Assembly (NCBI GenBank): GCA_965216945.1
Contig: CBDCGU010000003.1
Location: 3,782,001 to 3,846,000 of the forward strand
DNA length: 64,000 bases
Reading direction: 5' to 3'
Source of the DNA: DATHZQ01 sp965216945
Lineage (GTDB): Bacteria > Actinomycetota > Acidimicrobiia > Spongiisociales > UBA5794
Shown: positions 7,750 through 16,630 of the stretch, one piece after another
How positions within the stretch are numbered: position 1 is the first letter of the stretch
How the letters are laid out: the number at the start of each line of letters is the position of its first letter
The notes under the pieces: generated by a model
Told to the model about the DNA's origin: nothing
The model's database searches: none
The model's input: the letters and a program-made list of their open reading frames with translations, nothing else
Translations under genes and position numbers: made by a program

Positions 7750-7958
7750 CCGCTCATGTTCGCGGCCAGCCCCCCGGATTCCATGGACCCCACTCGCGCA
7801 GACATCAGCTGTAGTTCCGAGTTGGGCCTGAAGGCTCCGGCCAACGCACCGACATCAACTTGGGTCATTTGCTCCACTCCTCACCGGAGCTGCTTCGTTC
7901 GATCGCGGGTGGTTCATACCCTACGTGGGTATCCCGAAGCGATGTTGGGGCCGACGAG

Positions 7959-8357
7959 TCAGCGGGGCAGTGCCGCGTCTGCGAGGCGACTCTTGATCTC
8001 GACGAGCACCTCCGGCCAGCGGCGCCAATCAAAGACGAGGGTGCTGGCGACAATCAGGTCGTCGTCGACCCGGAGGAACTCGGAGCACAGCACGGAGCCG
8101 ACCGGAGTGTCAGTGACCAGGTCGTAGAGCACCGCAGCCTGGTTGTCGTCGATCACGACGGCTCGCACGTCGGTGCGCACCGTGATCGGTCGGAGGTTGC
8201 GGAACCCCTGGACGAAGGCGTCTCTCCCTTTCGCCTCGGAGGTCACCGTACCGCCAAAGGTCGCGTCGGGATGGACCAGGGTCGCCAGGCGGTCGAAGTC
8301 GCCGTCGCTGATCGCCGTCGTGTAGTCCTTGATGAGTTGCTGGACATCTGCAGTCAT
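7959..8357 (-). CDS. NTF2-like / SnoaL-fold protein
   Basis: A 132-residue cone-shaped NTF2-fold protein: helix LIKDYTTAISDGDFDRLATLVHPDATF, a GRDAFVQGFRNL helix and three C-terminal strands (AVVIDDNQAAVLYDL, GSVLCSEFLRVDDDL, IVASTLVFDW). Family members are isomerases, cyclases or simple ligand binders, and no catalytic Asp/His pair is evident. It is divergent from an HxlR/SCP2 regulator with an 83-bp intergenic region, so it is probably regulated by it. A ribosome site (GGGAGGG) lies before the ATG. Confidence 0.85.
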   Translation of the reverse strand: MTADVQQLIKDYTTAISDGDFDRLATLVHPDATFGGTVTSEAKGRDAFVQGFRNLRPITVRTDVRAVVIDDNQAAVLYDLVTDTPVGSVLCSEFLRVDDDLIVASTLVFDWRRWPEVLVEIKSRLADAALPR

Positions 8358-8388
8358 GTGGCCCTCCCGTCGAGTTCATTTGTGCTTG

Positions 8389-8422
8389 ACTATTATATAG
8401 TTGATGTACTGGAGACATTCAA
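8389..8422 (-). promoter_or_regulatory. HxlR operator and SnoaL promoter
   Basis: ACTAT-TAT-ATAGT (8389-8401) is a 13-bp dyad of the AT-rich type bound by HxlR proteins. On the minus strand a TATAAT (8397-8392) falls inside it, with TTGAAT (8422-8417) 19 bp upstream, giving a SnoaL promoter that the dyad would block. On the plus strand TTGATG (8401-8406) and TAGCAT (8425-8430), spaced 18 bp, fit a promoter for the regulator. Confidence 0.5.
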
Positions 8423-8440
8423 GCTAGCATCTGGGGAACG

Positions 8441-9082
8441 ATGCGTTCCTATCGTCAGTACTGCGGATTGGCCAGAGCCCTCGACCTCGTCGGAGAACGC
8501 TGGACCCTGCTCATCGTCAGAGAACTCCTCGACGGTCCCGCCGGCTACAACCAGCTCCTCGGCGGACTGCCCGGCATCGCCACCAACCTCCTCGCCGCCC
8601 GCCTGCGTAGCCTTGTCGATGCGGGAGTGATCCGTCGCCTCGACGACGGCCGCTACCAACTCACCCCGTGGGGTGACGACCTCCGCCACGCCATCTATGC
8701 GCTCGGAAGGTGGGCCGGGCCACTCATGGCACAGCCACGAGGTGATGACCACTTCCAGCCCAACTGGCTCCACCACATGGTCATCGCACGCTTCGATGGT
8801 CACGACCCGGCCCGCACCGACCTGACCGTCGAACTCGCCACCGACGACGACATCTTCACCCTCACATCGGGGGCCGGCCGCGTCACGTTGAGTCCGGGAC
8901 GGGCCGCCCAGCCGGACGTCATCCTCACCGGACCCACCGAACCCGTCGTCGGGTTACTACTCGGCCGCCTCACCAGAGCCCAAGCGATGGAACAAGGAGT
9001 AGGCATCCGCGGCTCGGCGCGGGCACTAGGCAGCCTGCGGCCCCGCGGCGAAGAACACACTCACCGGGTGCCCACCCACTGA
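8441..9082 (+). CDS. HxlR-family regulator with SCP2-like C-terminal domain
   Basis: A 213-residue regulator. Residues ~1-85 are a complete HxlR domain: CGLARALDLVGERWTLLIVRELL, GPAGYNQLLGGLPGIATNLL, RLRSLVDAGVIRRL. The C-terminal ~110 residues resemble a sterol-carrier (SCP2) lipid-binding domain with TVELATDDDIFTLTSGAGRV and DVILTGPTEPVVGLLLGR. This two-domain form is known in actinobacteria and suggests a hydrophobic ligand. It is divergent from the SnoaL protein and likely controls both genes through the ACTAT/ATAGT dyad. Confidence 0.9.
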   Translation: MRSYRQYCGLARALDLVGERWTLLIVRELLDGPAGYNQLLGGLPGIATNLLAARLRSLVDAGVIRRLDDGRYQLTPWGDDLRHAIYALGRWAGPLMAQPRGDDHFQPNWLHHMVIARFDGHDPARTDLTVELATDDDIFTLTSGAGRVTLSPGRAAQPDVILTGPTEPVVGLLLGRLTRAQAMEQGVGIRGSARALGSLRPRGEEHTHRVPTH

Positions 9083-9519
9083 GCGACCCGACTCCCCCAC
9101 CGCTGATCCACTACGTCCAAGCCCGGGACGGTCCAAGCCCACGAGGAAGCCCGAGGTGGGCCTTGGAGTCCTCGGAGGCTGATGTGGGGCTGTCCAACAC
9201 CAGCATGACTTCGTTCGAACCGTTCGACGCGTCGATCAGCTTGGCCACGACCGTTCCTTGACTGTCGACTGTCTCGATGTCGCTCCATCCAACGTTGCGG
9301 CGGCTGCCAAGCGATTCGATGGGTCGCGGACACACCGTCGTTGGTCTCGGCCAGTCGTGAGCCTGTTGGGGCCGTGGGCCCCAGGTCGACGTGAGGGTGA
9401 TGCTCGAACCTGAGGGCCATCCCTTCTGCCTCTATCCCCCGAGATGCGCCCCGTTCGTCGGGGCTGGGGCGTTCGAACCGGAACGACGGGCTGCGCCCTT
9501 CATGGGGTGACGGGGCTGG
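9083..9519. other. Gap of about 440 bp, possible unidentified remnant
   Basis: No gene can be supported. On the minus strand one frame (9111-9335) reads NVGWSDIETVDSQGTVVAKLID and is preceded in another frame by MALRFEHHPHVDLG (from 9420). Both look more protein-like than random GC-rich translation, so a frameshifted short gene is conceivable, but I recognise no family and both frames end quickly. Confidence 0.3.
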
Positions 9520-9837
9520 TCATGGCCGGGGCTGGTCGAGGCGTTCGGTGAGATGGACGGTGACGGTGTCGCCCTCGGTCTTGCCGATGGCCCGCCGGAG
9601 GGCGGCTCTGACGGGGAGCTTGTGGGTGCCGTCGCCGAGGGCCATGAAGGAGCTGGTGAATGGCTGGCCGTCGATGGTGCCGGCGACCTTGACCAATCCT
9701 CGCGTACCAAAAAAGTCAGCGGTCCAGTCGGTGACCAGGTAGGTCCAGCCGCCCTCGGCGTCGCTGGTGACGAGTCGGCCGGTGAAAGTGTGGTCGAGTC
9801 GGCCGACGGGTGCCGGTGGTTTTGTCGCGTCGGTCAT
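9520..9837 (-). CDS. DUF1905 domain protein
   Basis: A 105-residue protein consisting of one DUF1905 domain, a small beta barrel. Matching blocks are FTGRLVTSDAEGGWTYL, FGTRGLVKVAGTIDGQPF, SSFMALGDGTHKLPVRAALR and AIGKTEGDTVTVHL. The start at 9837 is fixed by a four-base ATGA overlap with the TGA of the upstream glyoxalase remnant, which shows former translational coupling. Function of the domain is unknown; homologues often occur alone or fused to YdeI/OmpD-like domains. Confidence 0.85.
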   Translation of the reverse strand: MTDATKPPAPVGRLDHTFTGRLVTSDAEGGWTYLVTDWTADFFGTRGLVKVAGTIDGQPFTSSFMALGDGTHKLPVRAALRRAIGKTEGDTVTVHLTERLDQPRP

Positions 9838-10013
9838 GCTGGGGGGTCCTGGACGACGTAGTAGCGGTTGGCGTCGGGGTCCTCGAAGCTGAACATCGGT
9901 GGCGTTCCCTGCCATTCGAGCAGCTCACCAACCGGCACCCGCTGGGCAGCAAGCTGGTTGTGGGCGCCGGCGGCGTCGATGGTTCCGTATCGGATCCCGG
10001 TATCGCGGCCGGC
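9834..10013 (-). pseudogene. Glyoxalase/VOC C-terminal remnant
   Basis: An open frame of 59 codons with no start reads IRYGTIDAAGAHNQLAAQRV, then GTPPMFSFEDPDANRYYVVQDP and stops. FxDPDxNxxxVVQ is the diagnostic last strand of VOC proteins, whose Glu/His-rich end supplies a metal ligand. An in-frame stop at 10014-10016 closes it upstream and the N-terminal half is missing. Its TGA overlaps the ATG of the DUF1905 gene, so a VOC-DUF1905 operon has been truncated from its 5' side. Confidence 0.65.
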
Positions 10014-10030
10014 TCAGCATGCGGGTCCTC

Positions 10031-10483
10031 TCAGCTTGTGTTGAGTTGGTGGGTCAGCGCCGGTTGGGCGGGCCGAGCGCTGGCTTGATGTCGAGGATCG
10101 GCGTGCTTGTCGAACAGAGCGGACCCTTCCGCAAGGTAGATGTTTCGGATGTGGCGATCGAGGAAGGCTTCGAGGACGCGCCGGCCGGCTGGCGTCAGTT
10201 CGTAGTATTTGCGGTCTGCGCCGGTTCGGTTCCCGGGCCGCATCTCACCTTCGACCAACTCCAGCTGGGCAAGACGCCGCAGCGCTCTATAGAGGCTCCG
10301 ATCGTCCGAGTTCATGGTGCCATTGGTGTTGTCCTCGACGAATTCGGCGATCTCGGCTGCGTATTTGGGCTTGTCGCGCACGGCCAGGAGCAGCCACATG
10401 GTCAGCAACCCACGTTTGTAGATCTCCTCCCATCCGGCAAGAACCTTTGCCTCATACTCGTCTAGATCAGGCGAAGAGCTCAT
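10031..10483 (-). CDS. PadR-family transcriptional regulator
   Basis: A 150-residue PadR protein: a winged helix with LTMWLLLAVRDKPKYAAEIAEF, RSLYRALRRLAQLELVEGE, and the strand-wing KYYELTPAGRRVLEAFLDRH, followed by a short helical C-terminus rather than the long coiled coil of subfamily 1. The ATG at 10483 lies inside the 3' end of the upstream membrane-protein gene (17-bp overlap), so the two are co-translated. The 15-bp TATACC/GGTATA dyad over the operon promoter is its likely operator. Confidence 0.88.
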   Translation of the reverse strand: MSSSPDLDEYEAKVLAGWEEIYKRGLLTMWLLLAVRDKPKYAAEIAEFVEDNTNGTMNSDDRSLYRALRRLAQLELVEGEMRPGNRTGADRKYYELTPAGRRVLEAFLDRHIRNIYLAEGSALFDKHADPRHQASARPAQPALTHQLNTS

Positions 10484-10862
10484 CGGCACTCTCACCACGG
10501 ATGTGTCGACGCGTCAGGAGGTAGACAAGTGCCAGGAGCGGCAGACCTCCGATCGTGTACCAGGCAAGATCTTGCCAGCGCAGATGGCCGACAGAATCGA
10601 GAAGCAGCCACGCAACTCCAATCAGGGCCACGAACTCTCCTACCGCGTGCTCGAAGATGATGTTTCGAGTGGTGCGGCTCTGCCGATCTGCCCGGATCAA
10701 CAGCCCGTTCCAAGCAGCCATGAAGATCCCAAAGCCGACGCCGAGAAGTGCGGCTCTCCCCCACTCCTGCGCATCGAGGAACTTGTCGAGCTGCAGGAAG
10801 AAAACCGCGGCAGCAGCGCCGGAGCCGGCTGCCGCTGTGATGACGAAACGCCTGGATCTCAC
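10467..10862 (-). CDS. Four-helix membrane protein co-transcribed with PadR
   Basis: A 131-residue integral membrane protein with four predicted helices (FVITAAAGSGAAAAVFFLQL, a GVGFGIFMAAWNGLL segment, EFVALIGVAWLLLDSVG and TIGGLPLLALVYLL). The GTG at 10862 has AAAGGGG 5 nt upstream. It is the first gene of a two-gene operon with padR. No known family is recognised. A PadR-linked membrane protein suggests an envelope-stress or drug-response role, but that is inference. Confidence 0.72.
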   Translation of the reverse strand: MRSRRFVITAAAGSGAAAAVFFLQLDKFLDAQEWGRAALLGVGFGIFMAAWNGLLIRADRQSRTTRNIIFEHAVGEFVALIGVAWLLLDSVGHLRWQDLAWYTIGGLPLLALVYLLTRRHIRGESADELFA

Positions 10863-10889
10863 TCGGACCCCTTTGGTGGTGCACTGGGT

Positions 10890-10919
10890 ACTATACCCTA
10901 GGTATACACCCTGAGTCAA
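10890..10919 (-). promoter_or_regulatory. padR-operon promoter with overlapping operator
   Basis: On the minus strand TTGACT (10919-10914), an 18-bp spacer and TATAGT (10895-10890) make a good sigma-A promoter. TATACC-CTA-GGTATA (10892-10906) is a perfect 6-bp dyad covering the -10 and part of the spacer, the expected place for a PadR repressor. The GTG start is 28 bp downstream. Confidence 0.65.
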
Positions 10920-11008
10920 GGCACAAGGTACGCCGCCGCCTCGGCCACGCAGCGTGGCGTGAAATCGACTGACACCGATGACGGACTCGGTACCAAATGC
11001 GCTGGATC

Positions 11009-11908
11009 TCAGGGGGCCGGTCGCGACCACCCGGAATAGCTGATCTTCGACACGGGATTCAGCTTTCGATAGAGACGGCTCCCCGCCGAGCCTTCCGGCC
11101 CCGATCCGATGTAGATCTCCCTCCCTCCCAGCCGAGCCTGGGCAGCAAAACAGGCAAGCACGACGGCGCGCCCGAGGCCGTTGCCCTGGAAGTCGGGATG
11201 AGTTGCGACCGGGTCGATGCTCCCTACTCCGGACACGGCATCGACCGTGCCGCGGCAGTATGACGCAACCCGACCGTCCACACTGCGTGCTACGACGTTG
11301 AGGTCGGGGCGATACGCCGGGTTGCGGGCAATGCTGCGCAGCACGGCAATCCGGTCGCCTTTCCCTCCGAACGCACCCTCGAGGCACCGTGCGATCTCGG
11401 GATAGTCCGACTCTCCGTGCACATGATCGATGGTGAACGCATTCGGCGGCGGCGGGAGGTCGCCGAGTTGTGTGAGGTCGTAGCCCCACCCCAGCTCCTC
11501 CACGCCGCCCTTTCCAAACCCGTGAGCGAGCAGGACATCGTGCAGCCACGTTGCTTCATCCGACGGATAGAAGATCGTCGGCTGCCCGCCTCGTCTCCCG
11601 AGTAGCCAAGCGAGCGCGGCTTCGAATAAATCCGCGTCGGTGGCGGCGGTCAGGATGCAGTGGTCTTCGGCGCCCCGTTCGGCAATCACCAGGGCGGCGA
11701 TGTCGTTGTTGCGTCGGATGACCGTGCCGTTTCGTGCGAAGAAGCCGGGTTCGGTCCGGTCGCGCAAGGTGTTGCCGCCCCATCGCCAGTCGAGGAATCG
11801 GCCGGTTTCCCACCCCCAAGTGTGTTCGGCGAAGGGGTTCGCGGAACGCAGGAATCGGATGGCGTCGTCGAGGTGGTCGTCGCTGAGCGGCTGAGTTGTG
11901 ATGTTCAT
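11009..11908 (-). CDS. GNAT-family N-acetyltransferase (two-domain)
   Basis: A 299-residue protein. The N-terminal half (NITTQPLSDDHLDDAIRFL) is a degenerate GNAT-like domain. The C-terminal half holds a canonical one: SIDPVATHPDFQGNGLGRAVVLACFAAQARLG contains the Q-G-N-G-L-G acetyl-CoA loop, and EGSAGSRLYRKLNPV is motif B. The ATG at 11908 was chosen over a much longer upstream extension because the family match begins right there. Acceptor unknown. Confidence 0.82.
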   Translation of the reverse strand: MNITTQPLSDDHLDDAIRFLRSANPFAEHTWGWETGRFLDWRWGGNTLRDRTEPGFFARNGTVIRRNNDIAALVIAERGAEDHCILTAATDADLFEAALAWLLGRRGGQPTIFYPSDEATWLHDVLLAHGFGKGGVEELGWGYDLTQLGDLPPPPNAFTIDHVHGESDYPEIARCLEGAFGGKGDRIAVLRSIARNPAYRPDLNVVARSVDGRVASYCRGTVDAVSGVGSIDPVATHPDFQGNGLGRAVVLACFAAQARLGGREIYIGSGPEGSAGSRLYRKLNPVSKISYSGWSRPAP

Positions 11909-12268
11909 CGCGTTCCGTGTGTAGCCACGCATGGTTCCGGTTGCCTCGCCAGGTTCGAGACAGACCCTTGTCCATTCTCGCATCGACGCGGGCCTGACGA
12001 TGCCTCGTAACACGACGGTAAGCCCTTGATCCATGTTGTCGACGTCCACCTGAACCCCCATCGAGGTGCGAGACCGAGAGGGAGTCGCATGCGGACGATG
12101 ACAACAGCCAGGCGATTCGAACGGAATCGACCTGAGCGCGTCGACACGAGAGGAGGTGGGCGCGGGCTGCCGACCACCGCACACGCCACCGGATCACGAT
12201 CCGGACTGTTGCGTCCCACTCCGGGGCGGCATCACAGCCGCTCCTCGTCAACGAACGAAAGGATCATC

Positions 12269-12982
12269 ATGACCACCACACGAAAGACCAAGACTACGGG
12301 GAAGACCCAACGCGGCGGCGTCGAACCTGTGGTCGAGCCCGAGCCCGTTCCGGCATTCGTCGAAGCGCTCCGTGCCAATGATGGAGCGGTCGGTGCGTAC
12401 CCCCTGGCAGAACACGAGGCAATGACGCCGTTCGAAGCAGTATCTGCCGACGGCGCAATGGCCACTGCAGTTCCCACGACGGTTCACCAGTCGGAGCTGG
12501 ATCGAGAACTTCTCTACTTCAACTACAGGGGCCGGACGTTGCTGTGGAGGTTGTTCTGGTCAACGTTCCGTCACTCGATCTGGCTCTCCAGGCCGACCCT
12601 CGAGCATCCCGGCAGCAAATGGAACGAGGGTGAGGAGGCGACGTACGGCGTCCAGCTCTACAACAACACGCTCTTCGACTTGGAAGGTATGCAGGTCACC
12701 CTTTCGGTAACAAGCCTGGGAGGTAAAGCTGCGATCCTCGGTCCCGTGGGGTCGGTTGCGGTTCTGGGCGACGTGCCCTTCGGACAGTGGAGCGATACAG
12801 CGCGGTTCGAGCTGAAGGCCGTCACGCAAGGAGACGTGCGACTCGATCTCGAGATCGAAGGCTACATGAGCCCGATGCGACTGAAGCAGAGGTACAACGG
12901 AGTGCCGTTCGGCAGCACCTTGGCCCAGGCCGGCTACCGGACTCCTCGCACGATTGCCGAACCGCCGACGCCGGACGACTGA
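12269..12982 (+). CDS. Hypothetical protein with Ig-like C-terminal domain
   Basis: A 237-residue protein starting at 12269, where GAAAGGATC gives a ribosome site. Residues 1-20 are Lys/Thr-rich and probably disordered. The C-terminal half (YNNTLFDLEGMQVTLSV through VRLDLEIEGYM) alternates strands and turns in the manner of a CARDB or Ig-like beta sandwich. It has no signal peptide, so it is probably cytoplasmic. I do not recognise the family. It stands alone, divergent from the GNAT gene. Confidence 0.65.
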   Translation: MTTTRKTKTTGKTQRGGVEPVVEPEPVPAFVEALRANDGAVGAYPLAEHEAMTPFEAVSADGAMATAVPTTVHQSELDRELLYFNYRGRTLLWRLFWSTFRHSIWLSRPTLEHPGSKWNEGEEATYGVQLYNNTLFDLEGMQVTLSVTSLGGKAAILGPVGSVAVLGDVPFGQWSDTARFELKAVTQGDVRLDLEIEGYMSPMRLKQRYNGVPFGSTLAQAGYRTPRTIAEPPTPDD

Positions 12983-13240
12983 GCGCTGCGGACGGGTCGG
13001 GGCCGGCGTAAGCATGAAGGCAGCGAGAACGCTCTGGTGTCGTTGCGGTTGCGACCGCCATCCATGCCGAGATGGCCCGACTTCGAGCGCTCAAGGGCTC
13101 GGAGTCGGGCCTGCCAGCCCTTCGTGGATCTGCTCGGTCGAGAGCACATGGAAAACCACGGCGATGACCCAATCAAACACCCGCATCGGCGGGGCACTAC
13201 GGGCGGCGCTCGCCAAACCGAGTGTCATGACGTGACGCTT

Positions 13241-13789
13241 CTACTGATGTCGCGGTCGGCCCATCCTCTTCAGGATCCTGTGCACGGTGAGCCAGGTACG
13301 GGAGGTGATGTCCCGGCCGATTTCTCTCTCCAGCCAGCGCATCACGTCAGGAGTCGGGCGGACCGTCGTGTCGGAGACACTGAACAGTGCTCGATCAGCT
13401 GCGGCGACCACCTTGAACGCCTCATCGGTGGGTTGATGTGGCAGATCGAAGGGTACGGAGAGCCGTGTTTTGGCAAACGTGGCAAGGAGGTACGTGCTGT
13501 TCCCGTGTGTGAGGTCACCAAAAGGCAAGAGGTCCTCCAGCGCTTCCAACTCCATCTGGCTCCGTACGAACGTTTGGCTTGCGAAGCCGAGCTGGTCTGG
13601 CCAGGCCGCCTCGAGTTGCGCCTCGATGTCGCCCGGCCCCGCGTCGGCGTCGAACACGATGTTGCCGCTGGAGATGACCGTGGCCACGTTGGAGAAGCCC
13701 AGACCGGTGCACACAGCTCGCAGGTTCTCATTCCGCATCCTCGGATCTGCGGGGCCGACGCCTCGGAGCATGGCTACATATCGGGTCAT
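13241..13789 (-). CDS. DUF1697 family protein
   Basis: A 182-residue DUF1697 protein. The family signature is intact: YVAMLRGV, NENLRAVCTGLGFSNVATVISSGNIVF, FVRSQMELEALE and the C-terminal RTWLTVHRILKRM. No enzymatic function is established for the family. A second, divergent copy lies at 30666-31220. An AATACT hexamer 6 nt before the ATG is compatible with leaderless initiation. The 258-bp and 297-bp flanks hold no recognisable genes. Confidence 0.88.
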   Translation of the reverse strand: MTRYVAMLRGVGPADPRMRNENLRAVCTGLGFSNVATVISSGNIVFDADAGPGDIEAQLEAAWPDQLGFASQTFVRSQMELEALEDLLPFGDLTHGNSTYLLATFAKTRLSVPFDLPHQPTDEAFKVVAAADRALFSVSDTTVRPTPDVMRWLEREIGRDITSRTWLTVHRILKRMGRPRHQ

Positions 13790-14086
13790 CTCGCCAGTAT
13801 TGCCGACGGCCGACCGGCGGCGATGGAGGCAGCTGGCGCCCCGATCGGCACCAGGCGCTCCGCACCGTCGTAGCTCGAACCGGGCCGCCCGTCAGCGCAG
13901 CGATCTACTCTTCGGAAGGCACGGTTTTGCGCCACATCGCCGAAGCGATCTGCGAGGTCCAGTCTTGGCGTATCGGCTGCCTGTATCAGCGGTCCCGCGT
14001 GTCACGCAGGCGGCTCCCTCCATACCGAGGAGGCGATGCGCGGCGGGCATCCTGTTCCGGTGCGGTGGCTCGGGTAGCGTGGCGTC

Positions 14087-14821
14087 GTGCGTGATGCGCC
14101 CCCCTACCGGACGACGCTGGCCCGGATCCACGATGAGCGCTTCGGAGGGCACGCCGATCTCTGCGCTCCCGGGGTCCTCGAGCTCCTCGAGCCCATTCGC
14201 CGGCGATCCGGCACCGTTGTCGAGATCGGATGCGGTTCCGGCGCACTGACGCGGCATCTGGTTGACGCCGGCCACAGAGTCATGGCGACCGATGCATCCC
14301 CGGCGATGCTCGAGCTGGTGCGATCCAATGTCCCCGAGGCTCTGGGCCACAGGCTCCTCCGCCTGCCTCAAGACTCCATACCCGACGCCGACGCCATCGT
14401 CTCAACCGGCCACGTACTGTCGTATCTTCGCACGGAGCGCGACCTGCTCACGGCGATCCGGGCCTGCGCCAGAGCGCTGCGACCCAAGGGACTGCTGGCC
14501 CTCGACCTGGAGGACAGGTCAATGCTCTCCGCTGTGACGCTTCCACCCGCCGCTTGGGTTGGTCAAGACTGGGCATTGATCATCGACCGTGTCTCCGACG
14601 GGCCCTCCCACTTCGCTCGCGTGCACACGATCTTCGTTGCCGACGGCGACGGCAGATATCGGCGTGAGGTCGAACGTCACGACAACGTACTCATCGATGT
14701 CGCCGGCCTCGTGCCGCCGGTTCTGGAAGCCGAGGGTCTCACCGTTGAGATCGGTAACAGCTTCGGCGCCGAGCGGCTGACGCCCGGCCTGTCGACGGTC
14801 GTGGCGCACCGTACATCGTGA
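14087..14821 (+). CDS. Class I SAM-dependent methyltransferase
   Basis: A 244-residue methyltransferase. Motif I is VVEIGCGSGALTRHLVDAGH, the adenine-contact acidic residue follows in VMATDASPAML, and motif IV region reads ADAIVSTGHVLSYL. The C-terminal half has strands for substrate binding. The GTG at 14087 has a TAGCGT hexamer 6 nt upstream, matching the leaderless pattern in this window. The acceptor is unknown. The ubiquinone/small-molecule methyltransferase group is the closest general match. Confidence 0.85.
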   Translation: MRDAPPYRTTLARIHDERFGGHADLCAPGVLELLEPIRRRSGTVVEIGCGSGALTRHLVDAGHRVMATDASPAMLELVRSNVPEALGHRLLRLPQDSIPDADAIVSTGHVLSYLRTERDLLTAIRACARALRPKGLLALDLEDRSMLSAVTLPPAAWVGQDWALIIDRVSDGPSHFARVHTIFVADGDGRYRREVERHDNVLIDVAGLVPPVLEAEGLTVEIGNSFGAERLTPGLSTVVAHRTS

Positions 14822-14931
14822 CGTCGTGAGACGTCCGACCCTGCGGCGGCCGCCGCGGCGCCGGTTCGCGGGAACCTGGAATGGGCGGTCGGTGTACTGA
14901 GGGTGTGCTGCCGCATGAAGGGATACGGACA

Positions 14932-15591
14932 ATGCCGATTGGGAGTAGCGCGAGGGCTCGACACCGATCGAGGGCCCTCGTGGGTGTGGTGACCGTGGCA
15001 TTGGTCGTGATCGGCGTGAGCAGCCCTGTGGCGGCGAAGGGTCCCGAGTCTGCGACCATCACCGGTCCTGGGATCGACGAGCCGGTCGAGCTGATGGATA
15101 CGGGCGATGCAGCCCTCGTGGGGCTGTTCATGGAACAGACCGGCCTCTGGTATGGGACGGGCGACCTCCCGAGCCCGATCGAGGAGCCGGCGGGCGATTT
15201 GGGATCGGCCTATACCTTGACATGGATCAACTCCGGTCCCCCAGGCCTCGACGTTGAAGTACGCACCATCCGCCAGGTGATCTATCCAAACGCGGAGAGT
15301 GGGCCGGTCATCCATACCCCTGATCAAAGCAGCCTCTCTGGTTGGGGCCCTGGGGTGATCGGCTGGTTTGCGGCACCTGGCGGACTGCGGAACACGTTGG
15401 TCGAGCTCGGTGTCTCCATTTCCGAGCCGCCCGCACCCACTGAGGCACTTCCTCCGGACACGCCGTCTGCTGCGGGGTCGCCCGGCGGGCCATCCCGGGC
15501 CGCAGTGTGGGCCATCGGCGTCATCGCCCTCGGCCTCGTCGTCGGTCTGTCTTGGGGTCTCTCGCGCCCGTTGCGGACTCGGGGGGCGTGA
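14932..15591 (+). CDS. Secreted, C-terminally anchored hypothetical protein
   Basis: A 219-residue protein with an Arg-rich start, a signal peptide (ALVGVVTVALVVIGVSSPVAA) and likely cleavage after AAK/AKG. The extracellular part (~residues 38-165) has no recognised family and includes an even spread of Trp/Gly. A Pro/Ser/Ala-rich linker leads to one C-terminal transmembrane helix (AVWAIGVIALGLVVGLSW). The start at 14932 has AAGGGA 8 nt before it; the longer frame upstream lacks signal-peptide logic. Probably displayed on the outer face of the membrane. Confidence 0.75.
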   Translation: MPIGSSARARHRSRALVGVVTVALVVIGVSSPVAAKGPESATITGPGIDEPVELMDTGDAALVGLFMEQTGLWYGTGDLPSPIEEPAGDLGSAYTLTWINSGPPGLDVEVRTIRQVIYPNAESGPVIHTPDQSSLSGWGPGVIGWFAAPGGLRNTLVELGVSISEPPAPTEALPPDTPSAAGSPGGPSRAAVWAIGVIALGLVVGLSWGLSRPLRTRGA

Positions 15592-15713
15592 CGGCCGCCG
15601 GCGACTGTGGACAGCACTGGAGCGGCCCACCCAAAGCCACCGACTCGGCCGCACGCAGTCGGCGTTTGGCTTCTGGTGTGTCCGCGGCATGTGATACGTA
15701 GCCTGCTGATGAA

Positions 15714-16481
15714 ATGGGCAGTTGGGCTTCCTCGATCGACGATCAGACGATCGTCTACGCCGCCGCCGGCACCGGGCCCGACCTCGTCTTGGTGCATGGC
15801 TGGTCGTGTGACCGGTCGTATTGGCGGAACCAACTCGACCTTGCGAAGCAGTTTCGGGTGGTGTCGATCGACTTGGCCGGCCACGGTGACTCCTCCGCTG
15901 ATCGGGTGGAGTGGACCATGGCCTCCTTCGGCGACGACGTCATTGCCGTGATCGACGCTCTGGCTGCATCGGACGTGGTGCTGGTCGGGCATTCGATGGG
16001 GGGCAATGCCTGTCTGGAGGCAGCTCGCCGGCTCGGTGACAGAGTTCGGGGAATCGTGTGGGTCGACACCTACGGTCGGTTGGACGTGCCGCGATCCGCG
16101 GGCTCGGTCGACGAGCTCGTCGCGCCGTTCGAGAGCGACTTCGATTCCACCACTCGGACATTCGTCGGTGACATGTTCGTGGCCGGCGAGGACCCTGCCA
16201 TTGCCGAGTGGATGGTCGACGACATGTCGGCGGCACCGCCAAACATCGCCGTTGCCACCATCCGCGCCTCCCTCTCCTATGGGCGGCGAGCCCACCGCTT
16301 CGTCGGAGACGTAGCCTCGCCCATCGTGGCCATCAACACCGACTACCTCGATACTGATGTCCAATCGCTGGAAGGGCACGGAGTCGAAGTACGGAGACTG
16401 CACGGTACGGGGCACTTCGGGATGCTGACCGCTCCGGAGCGCTTCAACGCACTGCTCGAGGACACCATCACCTCCTGGTAG
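15714..16481 (+). CDS. Alpha/beta hydrolase
   Basis: A 255-residue cytoplasmic hydrolase. Key blocks are LVLVHGWSCDRSYW (oxyanion HG), VSIDLAGHGDSS, the nucleophile elbow VLVGHSMGGNACLEA (Ser in GHSMG), and the catalytic His in RLHGTGHFGML. The acidic residue is probably in VAINTDYLDTD. The general fold is certain but the substrate is not. It stands alone between a secreted protein gene and the crotonase operon. Confidence 0.88.
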   Translation: MGSWASSIDDQTIVYAAAGTGPDLVLVHGWSCDRSYWRNQLDLAKQFRVVSIDLAGHGDSSADRVEWTMASFGDDVIAVIDALAASDVVLVGHSMGGNACLEAARRLGDRVRGIVWVDTYGRLDVPRSAGSVDELVAPFESDFDSTTRTFVGDMFVAGEDPAIAEWMVDDMSAAPPNIAVATIRASLSYGRRAHRFVGDVASPIVAINTDYLDTDVQSLEGHGVEVRRLHGTGHFGMLTAPERFNALLEDTITSW

Positions 16482-16630
16482 CCATCCCCTCCATCGGAAT
16501 CGTTGTCCGGCATGGCGACTGCGACGAGAGCTCGATCCTCGTAGAAGAGGCAAGAGCCGCCGCAGAATCGGTGACGGTCACAGCGACGGCCGGCGCCAGA
16601 CCGGTCATTGCGTCATCGCGTTACAAAACA

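Noticed and set aside
13150..13235. 45-codon minus-strand ORF starting MTLGLASAARSAPP
   Set aside because: It looks faintly protein-like in its middle (RVFDWVIAVVFHVL), but has no ribosome site and no family I can name.
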